The notes beneath the pieces were generated by a model. That model made no database searches. It had not been told where the DNA came from and worked only from the letters and a program-made list of their open reading frames with translations. A DNA stretch of 64,000 nt from Chitinophagales bacterium (GTDB taxonomy: Bacteria > Bacteroidota > Bacteroidia > Chitinophagales > Chitinophagaceae). Location: NCBI GenBank assembly GCA_017303835.1, contig JAFLBI010000001.1:2170001-2234000 (forward strand). The letters are read 5' to 3'. This document shows, in pieces, positions 25,304-33,601 of the stretch (position 1 is its first letter; each line of letters starts with the position of its first letter). Made by a program: the position numbers and the translations under genes.

Positions 25304-26281
25304 TTAGTTCAAGTTATGCTTTTTTGCTAACTCGCCGCAAATGCGCTGAATACTTTCTTCTAAGGGTGTGTACTGGAAATCGGGAAACTGTTTCAGCAAT
25401 TTACTATTGTCAAAACGAACCACCGCCTGTGCTGTATGCGCTGTTTCCTTCGTGAGTAAAGGGTCTTTACCAGTTATCCTACCTTTGATAGCTTCTAAAC
25501 GCCAAACGATTTCAGCGAGCAAAGGTGTAACCTTTCTGTGTGGTGGTTTTTTGCCAAAGCCTTTGGCGATCATGGTGAATATATCGCGATAGTACCTGTT
25601 CTCTCCACTGATGATGAATCTTTGTCCAGACACAGGCGCTTCCATCAACAATACCGCAGCTTTTACAACATCCAGTACATCCACAAAACCACTCATGCCA
25701 CTGGTATACCAAGGGAATTCATTATAAGCTGAATGAAAAATTTCTGAGGACCCTTTATTCCAATCGCCTGCACCCAGAATAATCACCGGATTAATCATCA
25801 CTGCTTGTAGGCCTTCACCGATACCGCGCCATACTTCCATCTCTGCGAGAAACTTGGTCTTGCCATATTCGCTATTGCTGGTTTCTTCGCTCCAGTTCAT
25901 GCTTTCATCCACCATCCCAGATTCTCTGATGCGGCCCAATGCTGCAACAGAGCTTACAAACAAGAGTTTTTGTACGCCGGCTGTTAAACAGGCATTCACC
26001 ACATTGGCTGTGCCTTCAATATTGGTTTGATGTAATGCAGCTTTTTGTTTGGGACTGAATGAGACAATTGCTGCACAATGGTACACATGGGTAACACCTT
26101 GCATGGCAGTTTCTAAAGCAACCACATCCAGGATATCTGCTTGTATCCATGTTACCTGATCGGCACCGGGTATTTGCGGAATAGATTTTCTGTATAAAGC
26201 TTTCACCGGTTTACCGGCAGTGGTTAATGTCTGAATCAGGTGTGAACCAACAAGGCCCGTAGCGCCGGTAACAAGTATCAT
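25304..26281 (-). CDS. NAD-dependent epimerase/dehydratase (extended SDR, reductase-like)
   Basis: A 325-residue extended SDR of the dihydroflavonol reductase/3-beta-HSD-like group. The cofactor motif is TGATGLVGSHLIQTL, followed by YHCAAIVSF, the FVSSVAALG strand, and the catalytic pair in SEYGKTKFLAE (YxxxK). The C-terminal half has the GQRFIISGENRYYRDIF segment of this subgroup. Its substrate is unknown. It lies 21 bp downstream of the Fur-family gene on the same strand, so it may be co-transcribed, although a functional link is not evident. Confidence 0.85.
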   Translation of the reverse strand: MILVTGATGLVGSHLIQTLTTAGKPVKALYRKSIPQIPGADQVTWIQADILDVVALETAMQGVTHVYHCAAIVSFSPKQKAALHQTNIEGTANVVNACLTAGVQKLLFVSSVAALGRIRESGMVDESMNWSEETSNSEYGKTKFLAEMEVWRGIGEGLQAVMINPVIILGAGDWNKGSSEIFHSAYNEFPWYTSGMSGFVDVLDVVKAAVLLMEAPVSGQRFIISGENRYYRDIFTMIAKGFGKKPPHRKVTPLLAEIVWRLEAIKGRITGKDPLLTKETAHTAQAVVRFDNSKLLKQFPDFQYTPLEESIQRICGELAKKHNLN

Positions 26282-26302
26282 GTAGTTGTTGCTTTAAGGG
26301 TA

Positions 26303-26722
26303 TCAGGATTGGCAGTTCTTGCAGACGCCACTCACCACCACATCGGTTTGTTTTGCCTCAAAGCCATTCGGCATATTGAGTTTGGGTACTGTTACATGAT
26401 CCAGACAATAAGTTACATCACACTGATCACAGATAAAATGTACGTGGTTATCATGGTGATGACCCGCAGAGCATTCATCCTTACACAAAGCATAGCGCAC
26501 AGAATTGTCCGATGTGGGAATGGTATGAATGATGCCCTTATCAACAAAGGTTTGTAAAGTGCGGTAAATGGTTACACGATCAAAATGCTCGGCAGAACTT
26601 TTCTCAATATCTGCATGCGCCAATGCGCCCTTGGATTGATGAAAGAGTTCTAATATCTTTCTTCTGCTCTCAGTAACACTGAGCTGATTGCGTTTGAGTA
26701 TATCGGTAATCAGTTCCTGCAT
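26303..26722 (-). CDS. Fur-family metal-responsive transcriptional repressor
   Basis: A 139-residue repressor of the Fur/Zur/PerR family. The winged helix occupies residues 1-75 (VTESRRKILELF, RVTIYRTLQTFVDKGIIHTI). The dimerisation part carries the His cluster HHHDNHVHFICDQC and two CxxC pairs (Cys98/Cys101 and Cys134/Cys137) forming the structural zinc site. The metal sensed cannot be fixed; Zur-like sensing is plausible. It lies between the SCO gene (9 bp upstream) and the epimerase. The palindrome in the divergent merC promoter (27453-27471) is a likely target. Confidence 0.9.
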   Translation of the reverse strand: MQELITDILKRNQLSVTESRRKILELFHQSKGALAHADIEKSSAEHFDRVTIYRTLQTFVDKGIIHTIPTSDNSVRYALCKDECSAGHHHDNHVHFICDQCDVTYCLDHVTVPKLNMPNGFEAKQTDVVVSGVCKNCQS

Positions 26723-26731
26723 GGCTCAAAT

Positions 26732-27391
26732 TTACTGGGGATTGTTATTGAAAATACCATTCACGAATCCGCTTTTCCCTGCTTTTTCTTTCAATAACTC
26801 ACGAACGGTGTTCTTCAGCTCATCAAGCTCCTTTTGTTTCAAGCCGTCATAGATCTGGCCGCGTACTTGTCCGTTCTTATCAACCACCGCAAAAAACTGT
26901 GTATGGATAAACTGGTCTTCAATTTTTTCTACACTGTTCTTTGGATCATCCAAGAGATAGCTGTTACGGGCCATATTATAGAGACTATCTTTTCTACCAG
27001 TTACCAAGATCCATTTCTTGGTATCAATCTGCATAGAATCTGCGTAGTGCTTCAGGCGAGGCACTGAATCTGTTTCAGGCATACAAGTATGTGCCAGAAT
27101 TTGAAAGTCAGGCTCATCTTTGAAATCTGCATACACGGTTTTCATGTTGCTGTTCATGCGCGGACAAATACCTTTACAGGTAGTAAAGAAGTACTCTACA
27201 ACTGTCACTTTTCCCAACAACTGCTGGTCTGTTACAGGCAGTCCGTCCTGGTTGATGAACTGGAACGGCTTTACATAACTGATCACGGGCTTTTTGGCCT
27301 TCCACATATCAGTTCCCTGGAACAGGAAATACCAAAAAGCAATTACCAACACAACGAAAAACAGAATATAGCCTATGAGTTTCTTTGACAT
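26732..27391 (-). CDS. SCO1/SenC family protein
   Basis: A membrane-anchored thioredoxin-fold copper chaperone for the CuA site of cytochrome oxidase, or a related redox protein. One N-terminal membrane helix (residues about 5-24) anchors it. The copper-binding motif is TCKGICPRM (Cys72, Cys76) and the distal His163 is in DQFIHTQFFAVVDKNG. The length of 219 residues is normal. TACATTTG lies 4 nt before the ATG, so the mRNA may be leaderless. It is the first gene of a SCO-Fur-epimerase run, divergent from merC. Confidence 0.92.
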   Translation of the reverse strand: MSKKLIGYILFFVVLVIAFWYFLFQGTDMWKAKKPVISYVKPFQFINQDGLPVTDQQLLGKVTVVEYFFTTCKGICPRMNSNMKTVYADFKDEPDFQILAHTCMPETDSVPRLKHYADSMQIDTKKWILVTGRKDSLYNMARNSYLLDDPKNSVEKIEDQFIHTQFFAVVDKNGQVRGQIYDGLKQKELDELKNTVRELLKEKAGKSGFVNGIFNNNPQ

Positions 27392-27395
27392 GGTG

Positions 27396-27403
27396 CAAAT
27401 GTA
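27396..27403 (-). promoter_or_regulatory. -7 element directly at the SCO gene start
   Basis: TACATTTG (minus strand) matches TAnnTTTG exactly and is only 4 nt from the ATG, which puts the predicted start site at or next to the A of the ATG. No clear -33 element is seen. Confidence 0.5.
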
Positions 27404-27452
27404 CTGCCCAAATGCGGCGGGCAGTGAGCCTGTTCAAGTGAATTACAATCTT

Positions 27453-27485
27453 TTTGCAACAAAGTTGCGAAATATTGTATATTTG
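27453..27485 (+). promoter_or_regulatory. merC promoter with embedded Fur/Zur-type palindrome
   Basis: TTTG (27453-27456), 21 bp, TATATTTG (27478-27485) form a consensus promoter 9 bp before the ATG. Overlapping the -33 element and the spacer is the near-perfect palindrome TTTGCAAC-AAA-GTTGCGAA (27453-27471, one mismatch). Binding there would block RNA polymerase. The Fur-family gene at 26303 is the obvious candidate regulator. Confidence 0.65.
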
Positions 27486-27494
27486 CGGTCCACT

Positions 27495-27887
27495 ATGGGA
27501 TTTAAGATCAATTGGGACGCTTTAGGTATTAGTGCTTCTTTGGCCTGTGCTATTCACTGCGCAGTACTGCCGCTGGTGATGAGCAGCTTGCCAATATTTG
27601 GTATGAACATCATTGACAATATTCGATTTGAATATTTCATGATCTTTCTGGCACTGGGTGTAGGTGTATACTCTTTATACCATGGCTGGAAAAAACATCA
27701 CCACAGTTTTTTACCAATTGGATTATTTGTTGCAGGTATCGCATTGTTGTTTGCAAAGCAAATCTGGCACCAATGGCAGCTTTGGTTTTTGATACCGGCT
27801 GTTGTATTAATTGTACTTGCGCATTACATCAATTATCAGGCATGCAGGGTACATGACCATGCGCATGCAGACGATTGCAATCACTAA
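27495..27887 (+). CDS. MerC domain-containing membrane protein
   Basis: A 130-residue integral membrane protein with four hydrophobic helices. The paired-Cys segment SLACAIHCAVLPL in helix 1 is the metal-handling site of the MerC family. MerC proteins move mercuric ion, but in Bacteroidota the family is usually found with Fur regulators and probably handles another metal (inference). The C-terminal HDHAHADDCNH is His-rich and may bind metal. The start at 27495 follows the promoter by 9 bp; the longer frame from 27375 would overlap it. Confidence 0.85.
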   Translation: MGFKINWDALGISASLACAIHCAVLPLVMSSLPIFGMNIIDNIRFEYFMIFLALGVGVYSLYHGWKKHHHSFLPIGLFVAGIALLFAKQIWHQWQLWFLIPAVVLIVLAHYINYQACRVHDHAHADDCNH

Positions 27888-27889
27888 TA

Positions 27890-28678
27890 TCAATAGCCTT
27901 TCAGTTGTGCTTTGTATGCAGAATCTTTCTGTGCATTGTTTAAACCACGCTTATATTGAATCAATGCATTTTCCCATTCGCCATAAATGGCATTGGGTAA
28001 TACAATGAACTTCTTGCCCCATTCTGCCTGCACTGCATCGGTTTCAGCAAAACGATCCGCAATATTTTTTTTCTCGAATACCTTAGCGAAATCATTGAGG
28101 TTATCACCCAACAGCATTACAATATCATACTGTTCAGCCACTTTTTGTCTGCGTGCCTCCTTAGAAGATTCGTTAGACAAGAATAAGAGATGCTCAGCAG
28201 TAGCATCAGGGAATTGATATGCTTGCAGGTTCTTCAATGTGGTACTTACTTCAGCTGTATCTCTGTTGGAGATATAAAAAACATGAAAGCCCATTTGCTT
28301 GGCTTTCTGAAAAAAAGCAACAGCACCGGGTAAGGGTGTTGCGGCAGCTTTGCTGGTCCAGTTTTTCCAATTCGCAGGATTGTATTCTGCATTTGTTTTG
28401 ATGGACTGTGCTTCGCTATAGCTATTATCCAAAGCAGTTTCATCAATATCGGTGATGATGGCAAGAGGACGTTTATGCTTTTTTACTTTGATAGAAGCCA
28501 GACGCATTTCCGCCAAATTGAATGCCTGATAACAGAGTGCACGATATTCAGCTGCATGCTGATGCCACAAAACCGGCAAAAGCTTATTAGGTGCAGCTGT
28601 ATGTTGAGCCTGCATGTTTTGAGCAGAAAGCTGCTGTAGCAATAACAGTAAGGCAAAGCTGAAAAGTAGTTTCTTCAT
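27890..28678 (-). CDS. HAD-type acid phosphatase, 5'-nucleotidase lipoprotein e(P4) family
   Basis: A 262-residue secreted phosphatase of the class C acid phosphatase family, which dephosphorylates nucleoside monophosphates such as NMN in the periplasm. A signal peptide (MKKLLFSFALLLLLQQLSAQ) is present, but no lipobox Cys, so it is likely soluble. The HAD motif I is AIITDIDETALDNS, motif II FYISNRD, motif III lies near KEARRQKVAEQYD, and the acidic motif IV is in LLGDNLNDFAKVF. The start at 28678 (MKKLLFS) is chosen; 13 extra residues upstream carry no signal features. Confidence 0.85.
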   Translation of the reverse strand: MKKLLFSFALLLLLQQLSAQNMQAQHTAAPNKLLPVLWHQHAAEYRALCYQAFNLAEMRLASIKVKKHKRPLAIITDIDETALDNSYSEAQSIKTNAEYNPANWKNWTSKAAATPLPGAVAFFQKAKQMGFHVFYISNRDTAEVSTTLKNLQAYQFPDATAEHLLFLSNESSKEARRQKVAEQYDIVMLLGDNLNDFAKVFEKKNIADRFAETDAVQAEWGKKFIVLPNAIYGEWENALIQYKRGLNNAQKDSAYKAQLKGY

Positions 28679-28689
28679 ATTGAATGTAT

Positions 28690-28712
28690 AGACAAAGAGG
28701 CCCGAAGGCCTC
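28690..28712 (-). terminator. Terminator after the YHS lipoprotein gene
   Basis: GAGGCC/GGCCTC stem (28697-28712) with loop CGAA, followed on the minus strand by TTTGTCT. It lies 9 bp after the YHS gene and before the HAD phosphatase start. Confidence 0.65.
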
Positions 28713-28720
28713 CTCATTGA

Positions 28721-29035
28721 TTATTGCTCTTTATTTTCTTTTTCAATCTGCGCAACCATCTCATCTGCATGTGCTAAAAAGTCTTGCTTGCAGCCTTCAG
28801 CACAAAAACCATACACTTTCCCTTTGTAGTGTGCTGTATCGCTGATACCTGCAGTAACAGGCATGCCGCAAGAAGGGTCTTTCTTGTTGTAGACCATCGC
28901 TGGCGTAAATCTTGCTGTTTCAACAGCAGCACTATCTGTTGAAGCTGGACTCATGGCTTCAGCAGATTCTTTTTTCTCTCCATTCTTACAGGCCACCGCA
29001 AGCGCCAATAAGCAAAGCACACTGATCTTTTTCAT
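28721..29035 (-). CDS. YHS-domain lipoprotein
   Basis: A 104-residue lipoprotein: signal MKKISVLCLLALAVAC with lipobox Cys16, a low-complexity Ser/Ala/Glu linker, then a YHS domain (DPSCGMPVTAG and YGFCAEGCKQDFLAH) in which Cys pairs probably bind metal. YHS domains are found with copper-handling ATPases and heavy-metal proteins. Here the neighbourhood (SCO, Fur, MerC within 2 kb) also points to metal homeostasis, as inference. It follows cysS by 10 bp and may be co-transcribed with it. Confidence 0.8.
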   Translation of the reverse strand: MKKISVLCLLALAVACKNGEKKESAEAMSPASTDSAAVETARFTPAMVYNKKDPSCGMPVTAGISDTAHYKGKVYGFCAEGCKQDFLAHADEMVAQIEKENKEQ

Positions 29036-29045
29036 ATTGATGGTT

Positions 29046-30551
29046 TTAATTGTTGATACTCCAACTCACACTTCCGTCTTTCTCGTCTTTGAGTTGTATC
29101 CCCAAAGTTGCCAATTCATTTCGGATTTTATCACTGGTCACATAATCTTTTCTACTCTTAGCATCTTTCCGGATATCAATCAGCAATTGCAATACACCAC
29201 CCAGCTTGTTATCATCATCCGCCTGCTCTGCTTTTAATCCAAAAATCTCTTCCAGAAACAGGTGAAAGTATTGCTGCATTTTTGCAATCGTACTTCCCGC
29301 TACAGCATTGGCAGCTGTTTGTCCATGACGAATGCTATTGATAATCGGTGCCAGCTCAAACAAATTCGCCAAGACCTTCGCTGTATTCAAGTCATCATTC
29401 ATGAATTCATACAACTCAGCGAGTAATTGCTGTACTTTCTGATCCAATGCTTCATCAGCTGCATTGGCATTATCCGTACTCAACTTCTGGAGGTTCTCAT
29501 ACGCTTCCCACAAACGCTTCATCCCTTTTTCTGCAGACTGCAGTGCCTCATTACTAAAGTCAAGCGTACTTCTGTAATGCGACTGCAGAATAAAGAAGCG
29601 AATCGTCATAGGATGATAAGCCTGCTCCAATATTGGGTGTGTGCCTGCAAACAGCTCACTCAGCTTGATCACATTGTTATAACTCTTTCCCATCTTCTTA
29701 CCGTTGATGGTAATCATGTTGTTATGCAACCAATAGCGCGCTGGTGTTTTGTGGTTGCAAACCGTACTCTGTGCAATCTCACATTCATGGTGCGGAAACT
29801 GCAAATCCATACCCCCACCATGGATATCAAATTCTTCGCCCAAATATTTTGTACTCATCGCAGAGCACTCAATATGCCAGCCGGGGAAACCTTCGCCCCA
29901 AGGGCTAGCCCAACGCATGATGTGTTCTGGCGGTGCATTTTTCCATAAGGCGAAATCGCTTTTATTACGCTTCTCCTCCTGATTGTCCAGTTCACGCGTG
30001 GTATCTAATTGTTCATCCAAATTACGACCACTGAGCATACCATAAGGCATACCCTTGGCACTATAATCGCGGTGATATTTCTCTACATCGAAATACACAG
30101 AGCCATTTGCTTCATATGCATAACCATCTTCAATGATCTTTTTGATCATCTCAATCTGCTCTACTATATGTCCCGTTGCAGTTGGCTCAATGCTTGGCGG
30201 CAGGTTATTGAACTGTGCCATGGCCCAATGATAGAGATTGGTGTACTTCTGTACCAACTCCATGGGCTCCAATCTTTCTACTGCTGCTTTTTTGCTGATT
30301 TTGTCTTCTGCCTCACGACCTTCTTCTTCAAAGTGACCAGCATCAGTAATGTTTCTTACATAGCGCACTTTGTAGCCAAGGTGCATCAGATAACGATACA
30401 CCACATCAAAAGTGATGAAGGGACGTGCATGACCCAGATGACTTTCGCCACTTACTGTTGGACCGCAGACATACATGCCCACATGACCTTCGGTGATGGG
30501 TGTAAATACTTCTTTCTGACGGGTTAGTGAATTATAGACTTTTAATGACAT
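29046..30551 (-). CDS. cysS: Cysteinyl-tRNA synthetase
   Basis: A class I synthetase charging tRNA-Cys, 501 residues. The zinc-binding first Cys is in [19 protein letters not shown], which includes the HIGH-type [13 protein letters not shown] and [11 protein letters not shown] supply the other zinc ligands. The KMSKS equivalent is KKMGKSYNN. The C-terminal DALR-like domain and the tail [22 protein letters not shown]-type segment are standard. It stands downstream of the EEP gene with a 111-bp spacer containing a CAA triplet run. Confidence 0.97.
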   Translation of the reverse strand: MSLKVYNSLTRQKEVFTPITEGHVGMYVCGPTVSGESHLGHARPFITFDVVYRYLMHLGYKVRYVRNITDAGHFEEEGREAEDKISKKAAVERLEPMELVQKYTNLYHWAMAQFNNLPPSIEPTATGHIVEQIEMIKKIIEDGYAYEANGSVYFDVEKYHRDYSAKGMPYGMLSGRNLDEQLDTTRELDNQEEKRNKSDFALWKNAPPEHIMRWASPWGEGFPGWHIECSAMSTKYLGEEFDIHGGGMDLQFPHHECEIAQSTVCNHKTPARYWLHNNMITINGKKMGKSYNNVIKLSELFAGTHPILEQAYHPMTIRFFILQSHYRSTLDFSNEALQSAEKGMKRLWEAYENLQKLSTDNANAADEALDQKVQQLLAELYEFMNDDLNTAKVLANLFELAPIINSIRHGQTAANAVAGSTIAKMQQYFHLFLEEIFGLKAEQADDDNKLGGVLQLLIDIRKDAKSRKDYVTSDKIRNELATLGIQLKDEKDGSVSWSINN

Positions 30552-30662
30552 GATGTACTAATTGAACGTTGATGCAATAGAATAATACAGCGGGTTGCGG
30601 GAATCAGCAACAACAACAACAAACTATGGACAACTGTATTGGCATCGAGGCTCGAAATTACA

Positions 30663-31781
30663 TCATTTTCGCACACGCAGGTCGGCAATCAGCATCTGGT
30701 GATCGCTGAGGCCTTCGTCAACCAGATCGCATTGCAGTACTTCCAGCTGCTTATCGGGCAGGATATAATCGATACGCAGGGTTGGCGCCAAAGAATTATA
30801 AGTTCTGCCGATGCCAAAATCCTTTTTCAGAAAAACATCCTGTCTATCACCTTTCACGCGGAAATATGTATATGAACCGGGCACATCATTGAAGTCGCCA
30901 CATATAAATGAAGGCAAACGATTCTGCATCAACACTTCTTGTATCATATCCGCTTGCGTGCCACGATAACGGAAAGCCTCGCGCATTTTCCGCAGAATAG
31001 GTCGCGACGAACTCAATGGATCTGCTTCACCCTCTTTCAGGTCATACATATTGGCATAATCTTCCACACCAAAATTGAAAGATTGCAAGTGAGTTGTATA
31101 GACGCGAATAGTATCCTTACCCTTTACCACATCTGCCCAGATCAGGTGTTCTCCGTTGGCATAGCGAATCTTACCTGTATCTACAATGGGCAGTTTGGAA
31201 AAAAGTATGGTGCCCGCTTGGTAATGATCACTGAAAGCATAATCGTGCGAGAAATAGTAGTATGGAAATGCTTTTTGAAACAAACCAATATTGTCTGAAC
31301 GCACTTCCATCTTAGTACTATGGTTAAATTCTTGCAGACAAATCACATCAGCGCCAGATTCATCGATGGTTTTGAATATCTCTTCGCGGATTAGGCGCAG
31401 GGTTGACTTAGTACCACTCAATCCATTAAACCCATGGATATTCCAAGTAATGACACGAATGGCATCCGGTGCTTTTGCTATTTGAAACCTTTCTGTAGGA
31501 TGGAAGGCAAAAATGGATAGAACCTGTTGATAGCCTGCCAGTAATACTATAATTGGAAAAATGGCGACGATGGGACGCATGATCAACCAGAACAAAACAA
31601 AAAATAGCAATGTGATGATCAAGTAAGGCATCACCAGCGATACAAAGCCTGATGGCCAGAAATCAACAGGATTCAGTATTGGGGAAAAACATCCCAACAC
31701 AAAAATTAGTGCTACAATAAGATTGATGATAAGGAAGAAAAGCCTGAAATAATATTTAAAGCCTGAAGCCTTGGTTGCCAT
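30663..31781 (-). CDS. Membrane-anchored endonuclease/exonuclease/phosphatase family protein
   Basis: A 372-residue EEP-fold phosphohydrolase with three N-terminal membrane helices (residues about 12-95) and a periplasmic or cytoplasmic catalytic domain. Active-site marks are TWNIHGFNG, ICLQEFNHS, FICGDFNDVPGS and the final SDHQML. Members act on nucleic acids, phospholipids or inositol phosphates; nothing here selects one. It is the last of a minus-strand run rlmD-rhomboid-rhomboid-EEP with short spacings (29 bp to the rhomboid), so they are probably one transcript. Confidence 0.82.
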   Translation of the reverse strand: MATKASGFKYYFRLFFLIINLIVALIFVLGCFSPILNPVDFWPSGFVSLVMPYLIITLLFFVLFWLIMRPIVAIFPIIVLLAGYQQVLSIFAFHPTERFQIAKAPDAIRVITWNIHGFNGLSGTKSTLRLIREEIFKTIDESGADVICLQEFNHSTKMEVRSDNIGLFQKAFPYYYFSHDYAFSDHYQAGTILFSKLPIVDTGKIRYANGEHLIWADVVKGKDTIRVYTTHLQSFNFGVEDYANMYDLKEGEADPLSSSRPILRKMREAFRYRGTQADMIQEVLMQNRLPSFICGDFNDVPGSYTYFRVKGDRQDVFLKKDFGIGRTYNSLAPTLRIDYILPDKQLEVLQCDLVDEGLSDHQMLIADLRVRK

Positions 31782-31810
31782 GCATTAAAAGTACTAAATC
31801 AGTCGTATTC

Positions 31811-32749
31811 TTACAGCTCTTCTTCGGATGCTCTTTTCAAAAATGCTTTCTCTTCTTCAGTGAGCATTTCATACCCATGCTGATTGATCTTATCCAAAAT
31901 GGCATCCAGTTTTTGTTGCGTAAGCAAAGGTGTTTTGGTATAAGGCTTTTTATTGGAGCGATAATACAATTGTTCTTTGCGCTTATCTGAGCGATGCTTT
32001 TTCTCCGGATTAAACAAATCATCTATCCACTGCACCAAACTGGTCATCCATGCACCAATATCTCTACCCTTACGTAGTTGATGGATATAGATAAAACCAA
32101 TTGCTGCACCAGTTAAATGTGCGAGCGCAATGCCACCATTGGCACTGGCGATGAAAGCAAAATCAATGGCAACGAAAATCAAGGTAAGCACCCACAAAGG
32201 AATACCACCATTGAGCAAAGGAAAGATTCTGTAGTCAGGTGTCAATGTCGTTGTTGCAACAGCAATGGCCATTACTGCAGCACCGGCACCCATGAGATTG
32301 GGCATAAACTCGAGGTTGCGTTGAAAAGCAGGAACCAAGTTTACGCTGAGTAAAAAAACCAAACCGCCGATAAACCCACCATATAGATAAACAGGAATAA
32401 GCTTATTGTTTCCGGAGAGATCCTGCAGGATATAACCAAATGCCCAAAGCCAAAGCATATTAGACAGAAAAGCCCAGATCTGCATATGCGTAAACATATA
32501 GGTAAGCAAAGTCCAGGGTCTCGTAAAAAACATATCCGGATCGGAAGGCAGCACAAACCAATTCAGTATCTGCTTACGGAAGAATAATTCTGCCGTAGCA
32601 TTATCATCATAAGAAAGAAAATAAGTGATCTTCAGAAAGTTCAACAGGATGAACATAATGCCGTTGATGGCAAAAAGCAATACAAGGCCGTTATTATCCT
32701 GCCCCAGCAATAATTGTCTGCCCGATCTTGAATAAGCGCTTGTTTGCAC
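31811..32749 (-). CDS. Rhomboid-like membrane protein lacking the catalytic Ser (pseudoprotease), DUF6576 tail
   Basis: A 312-residue six-helix rhomboid-fold protein. The motif that holds the catalytic serine (GxSG) reads GAGA at residues 154-157, with Gly156 in place of Ser. The His of helix 6 (His211 in ALAHLTGAA) remains. Proteolysis is therefore not expected, and the protein may act like an iRhom as a chaperone or adaptor. The cytoplasmic C-terminal tail (about 240-312, LTEEEKAFLKRASEEEL) is the DUF6576-like region common in Bacteroidota. It lies 10 bp downstream of the intact rhomboid. Confidence 0.8.
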   Translation of the reverse strand: MQTSAYSRSGRQLLLGQDNNGLVLLFAINGIMFILLNFLKITYFLSYDDNATAELFFRKQILNWFVLPSDPDMFFTRPWTLLTYMFTHMQIWAFLSNMLWLWAFGYILQDLSGNNKLIPVYLYGGFIGGLVFLLSVNLVPAFQRNLEFMPNLMGAGAAVMAIAVATTTLTPDYRIFPLLNGGIPLWVLTLIFVAIDFAFIASANGGIALAHLTGAAIGFIYIHQLRKGRDIGAWMTSLVQWIDDLFNPEKKHRSDKRKEQLYYRSNKKPYTKTPLLTQQKLDAILDKINQHGYEMLTEEEKAFLKRASEEEL

Positions 32750-32759
32750 GGCTGTTTTT

Positions 32760-33596
32760 TTAATAAAACGTTTTTTTATTCTTTTTGTTCCAAGTGAGTA
32801 CGATGAGGAAGCCTACAATTGCTCCACCAATATGCGCCCAACGGGCTACATTGTCACCGGCTGAATTACGTAAGGCAAACAGCACTTCATACCCGAAATA
32901 CAACAAACCCAACCATTTGGCCTTGATGGGCACCAAAAAGTACAAATAAATATAGGTGTTGGGGAAGAGATAAATAAATGCGGCCAATACACCAAACACC
33001 GCACCGCTGGCGCCGATGGTTGCATTGTTGACGGCAGATTTATATGCTTTGGTAATGCTTTGGAAAAGCAGGTCCACTGATTGATTGTCCTGCGGATTTT
33101 CTCTAATAAACTCCAGCGACTGTGCAGGAAAGCCCACATGGTATTTATTGATGAAGTCAATCATGGCATTCACTAAGGCCTGATTACCAGCATCCTGCTT
33201 ATTGAATACATATTGATAGTCTCGAGCTAACTCAGCGAATTCATAATTCAAGAACAACAAATGAATAAATGCTGCCCCCAAGCCACAAACCAGGTAGAAA
33301 GTGAGAAAGCGTTTTGGTCCCCATAGATTTTCCAGAATAGAACCAAACATCCAGAGCGCAAACATATTCCCGAAGATGTGGCCGAAATCGCCGTGCAAAA
33401 ACATGTGCGTGATTAATTGCCAAGGACGGAACAGCTCACTCTGCCAGGCGTGCAAGGCCAGATTATCTTCAAAAGAGAAACTAGTGGTTGGACCGCTGAA
33501 AGTTATCTGCGCCAAAAACATCAGCCCATTAATGATGAGCAGGTTCTTGACGATGAGTGGCAATATTTCAAATCGCGTGGGTCTGAATTCAGTCAT
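32760..33596 (-). CDS. Rhomboid family intramembrane serine protease
   Basis: A 278-residue rhomboid protease with the intact catalytic dyad: Ser197 in IGASGAVFGV and His255 in RWAHIGGAIVGF. THMFLHGDFGHIFGNMFAL is the conserved L1/helix-2 region. A long hydrophilic insert (about residues 118-190) between helices 3 and 4 is unusual in length but common in this lineage. It is immediately upstream of the Ser-less rhomboid, so the two may work as a pair. It is followed on the 5' side by rlmD (5 bp). Confidence 0.88.
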   Translation of the reverse strand: MTEFRPTRFEILPLIVKNLLIINGLMFLAQITFSGPTTSFSFEDNLALHAWQSELFRPWQLITHMFLHGDFGHIFGNMFALWMFGSILENLWGPKRFLTFYLVCGLGAAFIHLLFLNYEFAELARDYQYVFNKQDAGNQALVNAMIDFINKYHVGFPAQSLEFIRENPQDNQSVDLLFQSITKAYKSAVNNATIGASGAVFGVLAAFIYLFPNTYIYLYFLVPIKAKWLGLLYFGYEVLFALRNSAGDNVARWAHIGGAIVGFLIVLTWNKKNKKTFY

Positions 33597-33601
33597 GGTA
33601 A

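Noticed and set aside
30600-30625. CAA triplet run as a microsatellite of interest
   Set aside because: Only about five CAA units in the cysS-EEP spacer; too short to claim phase variation.
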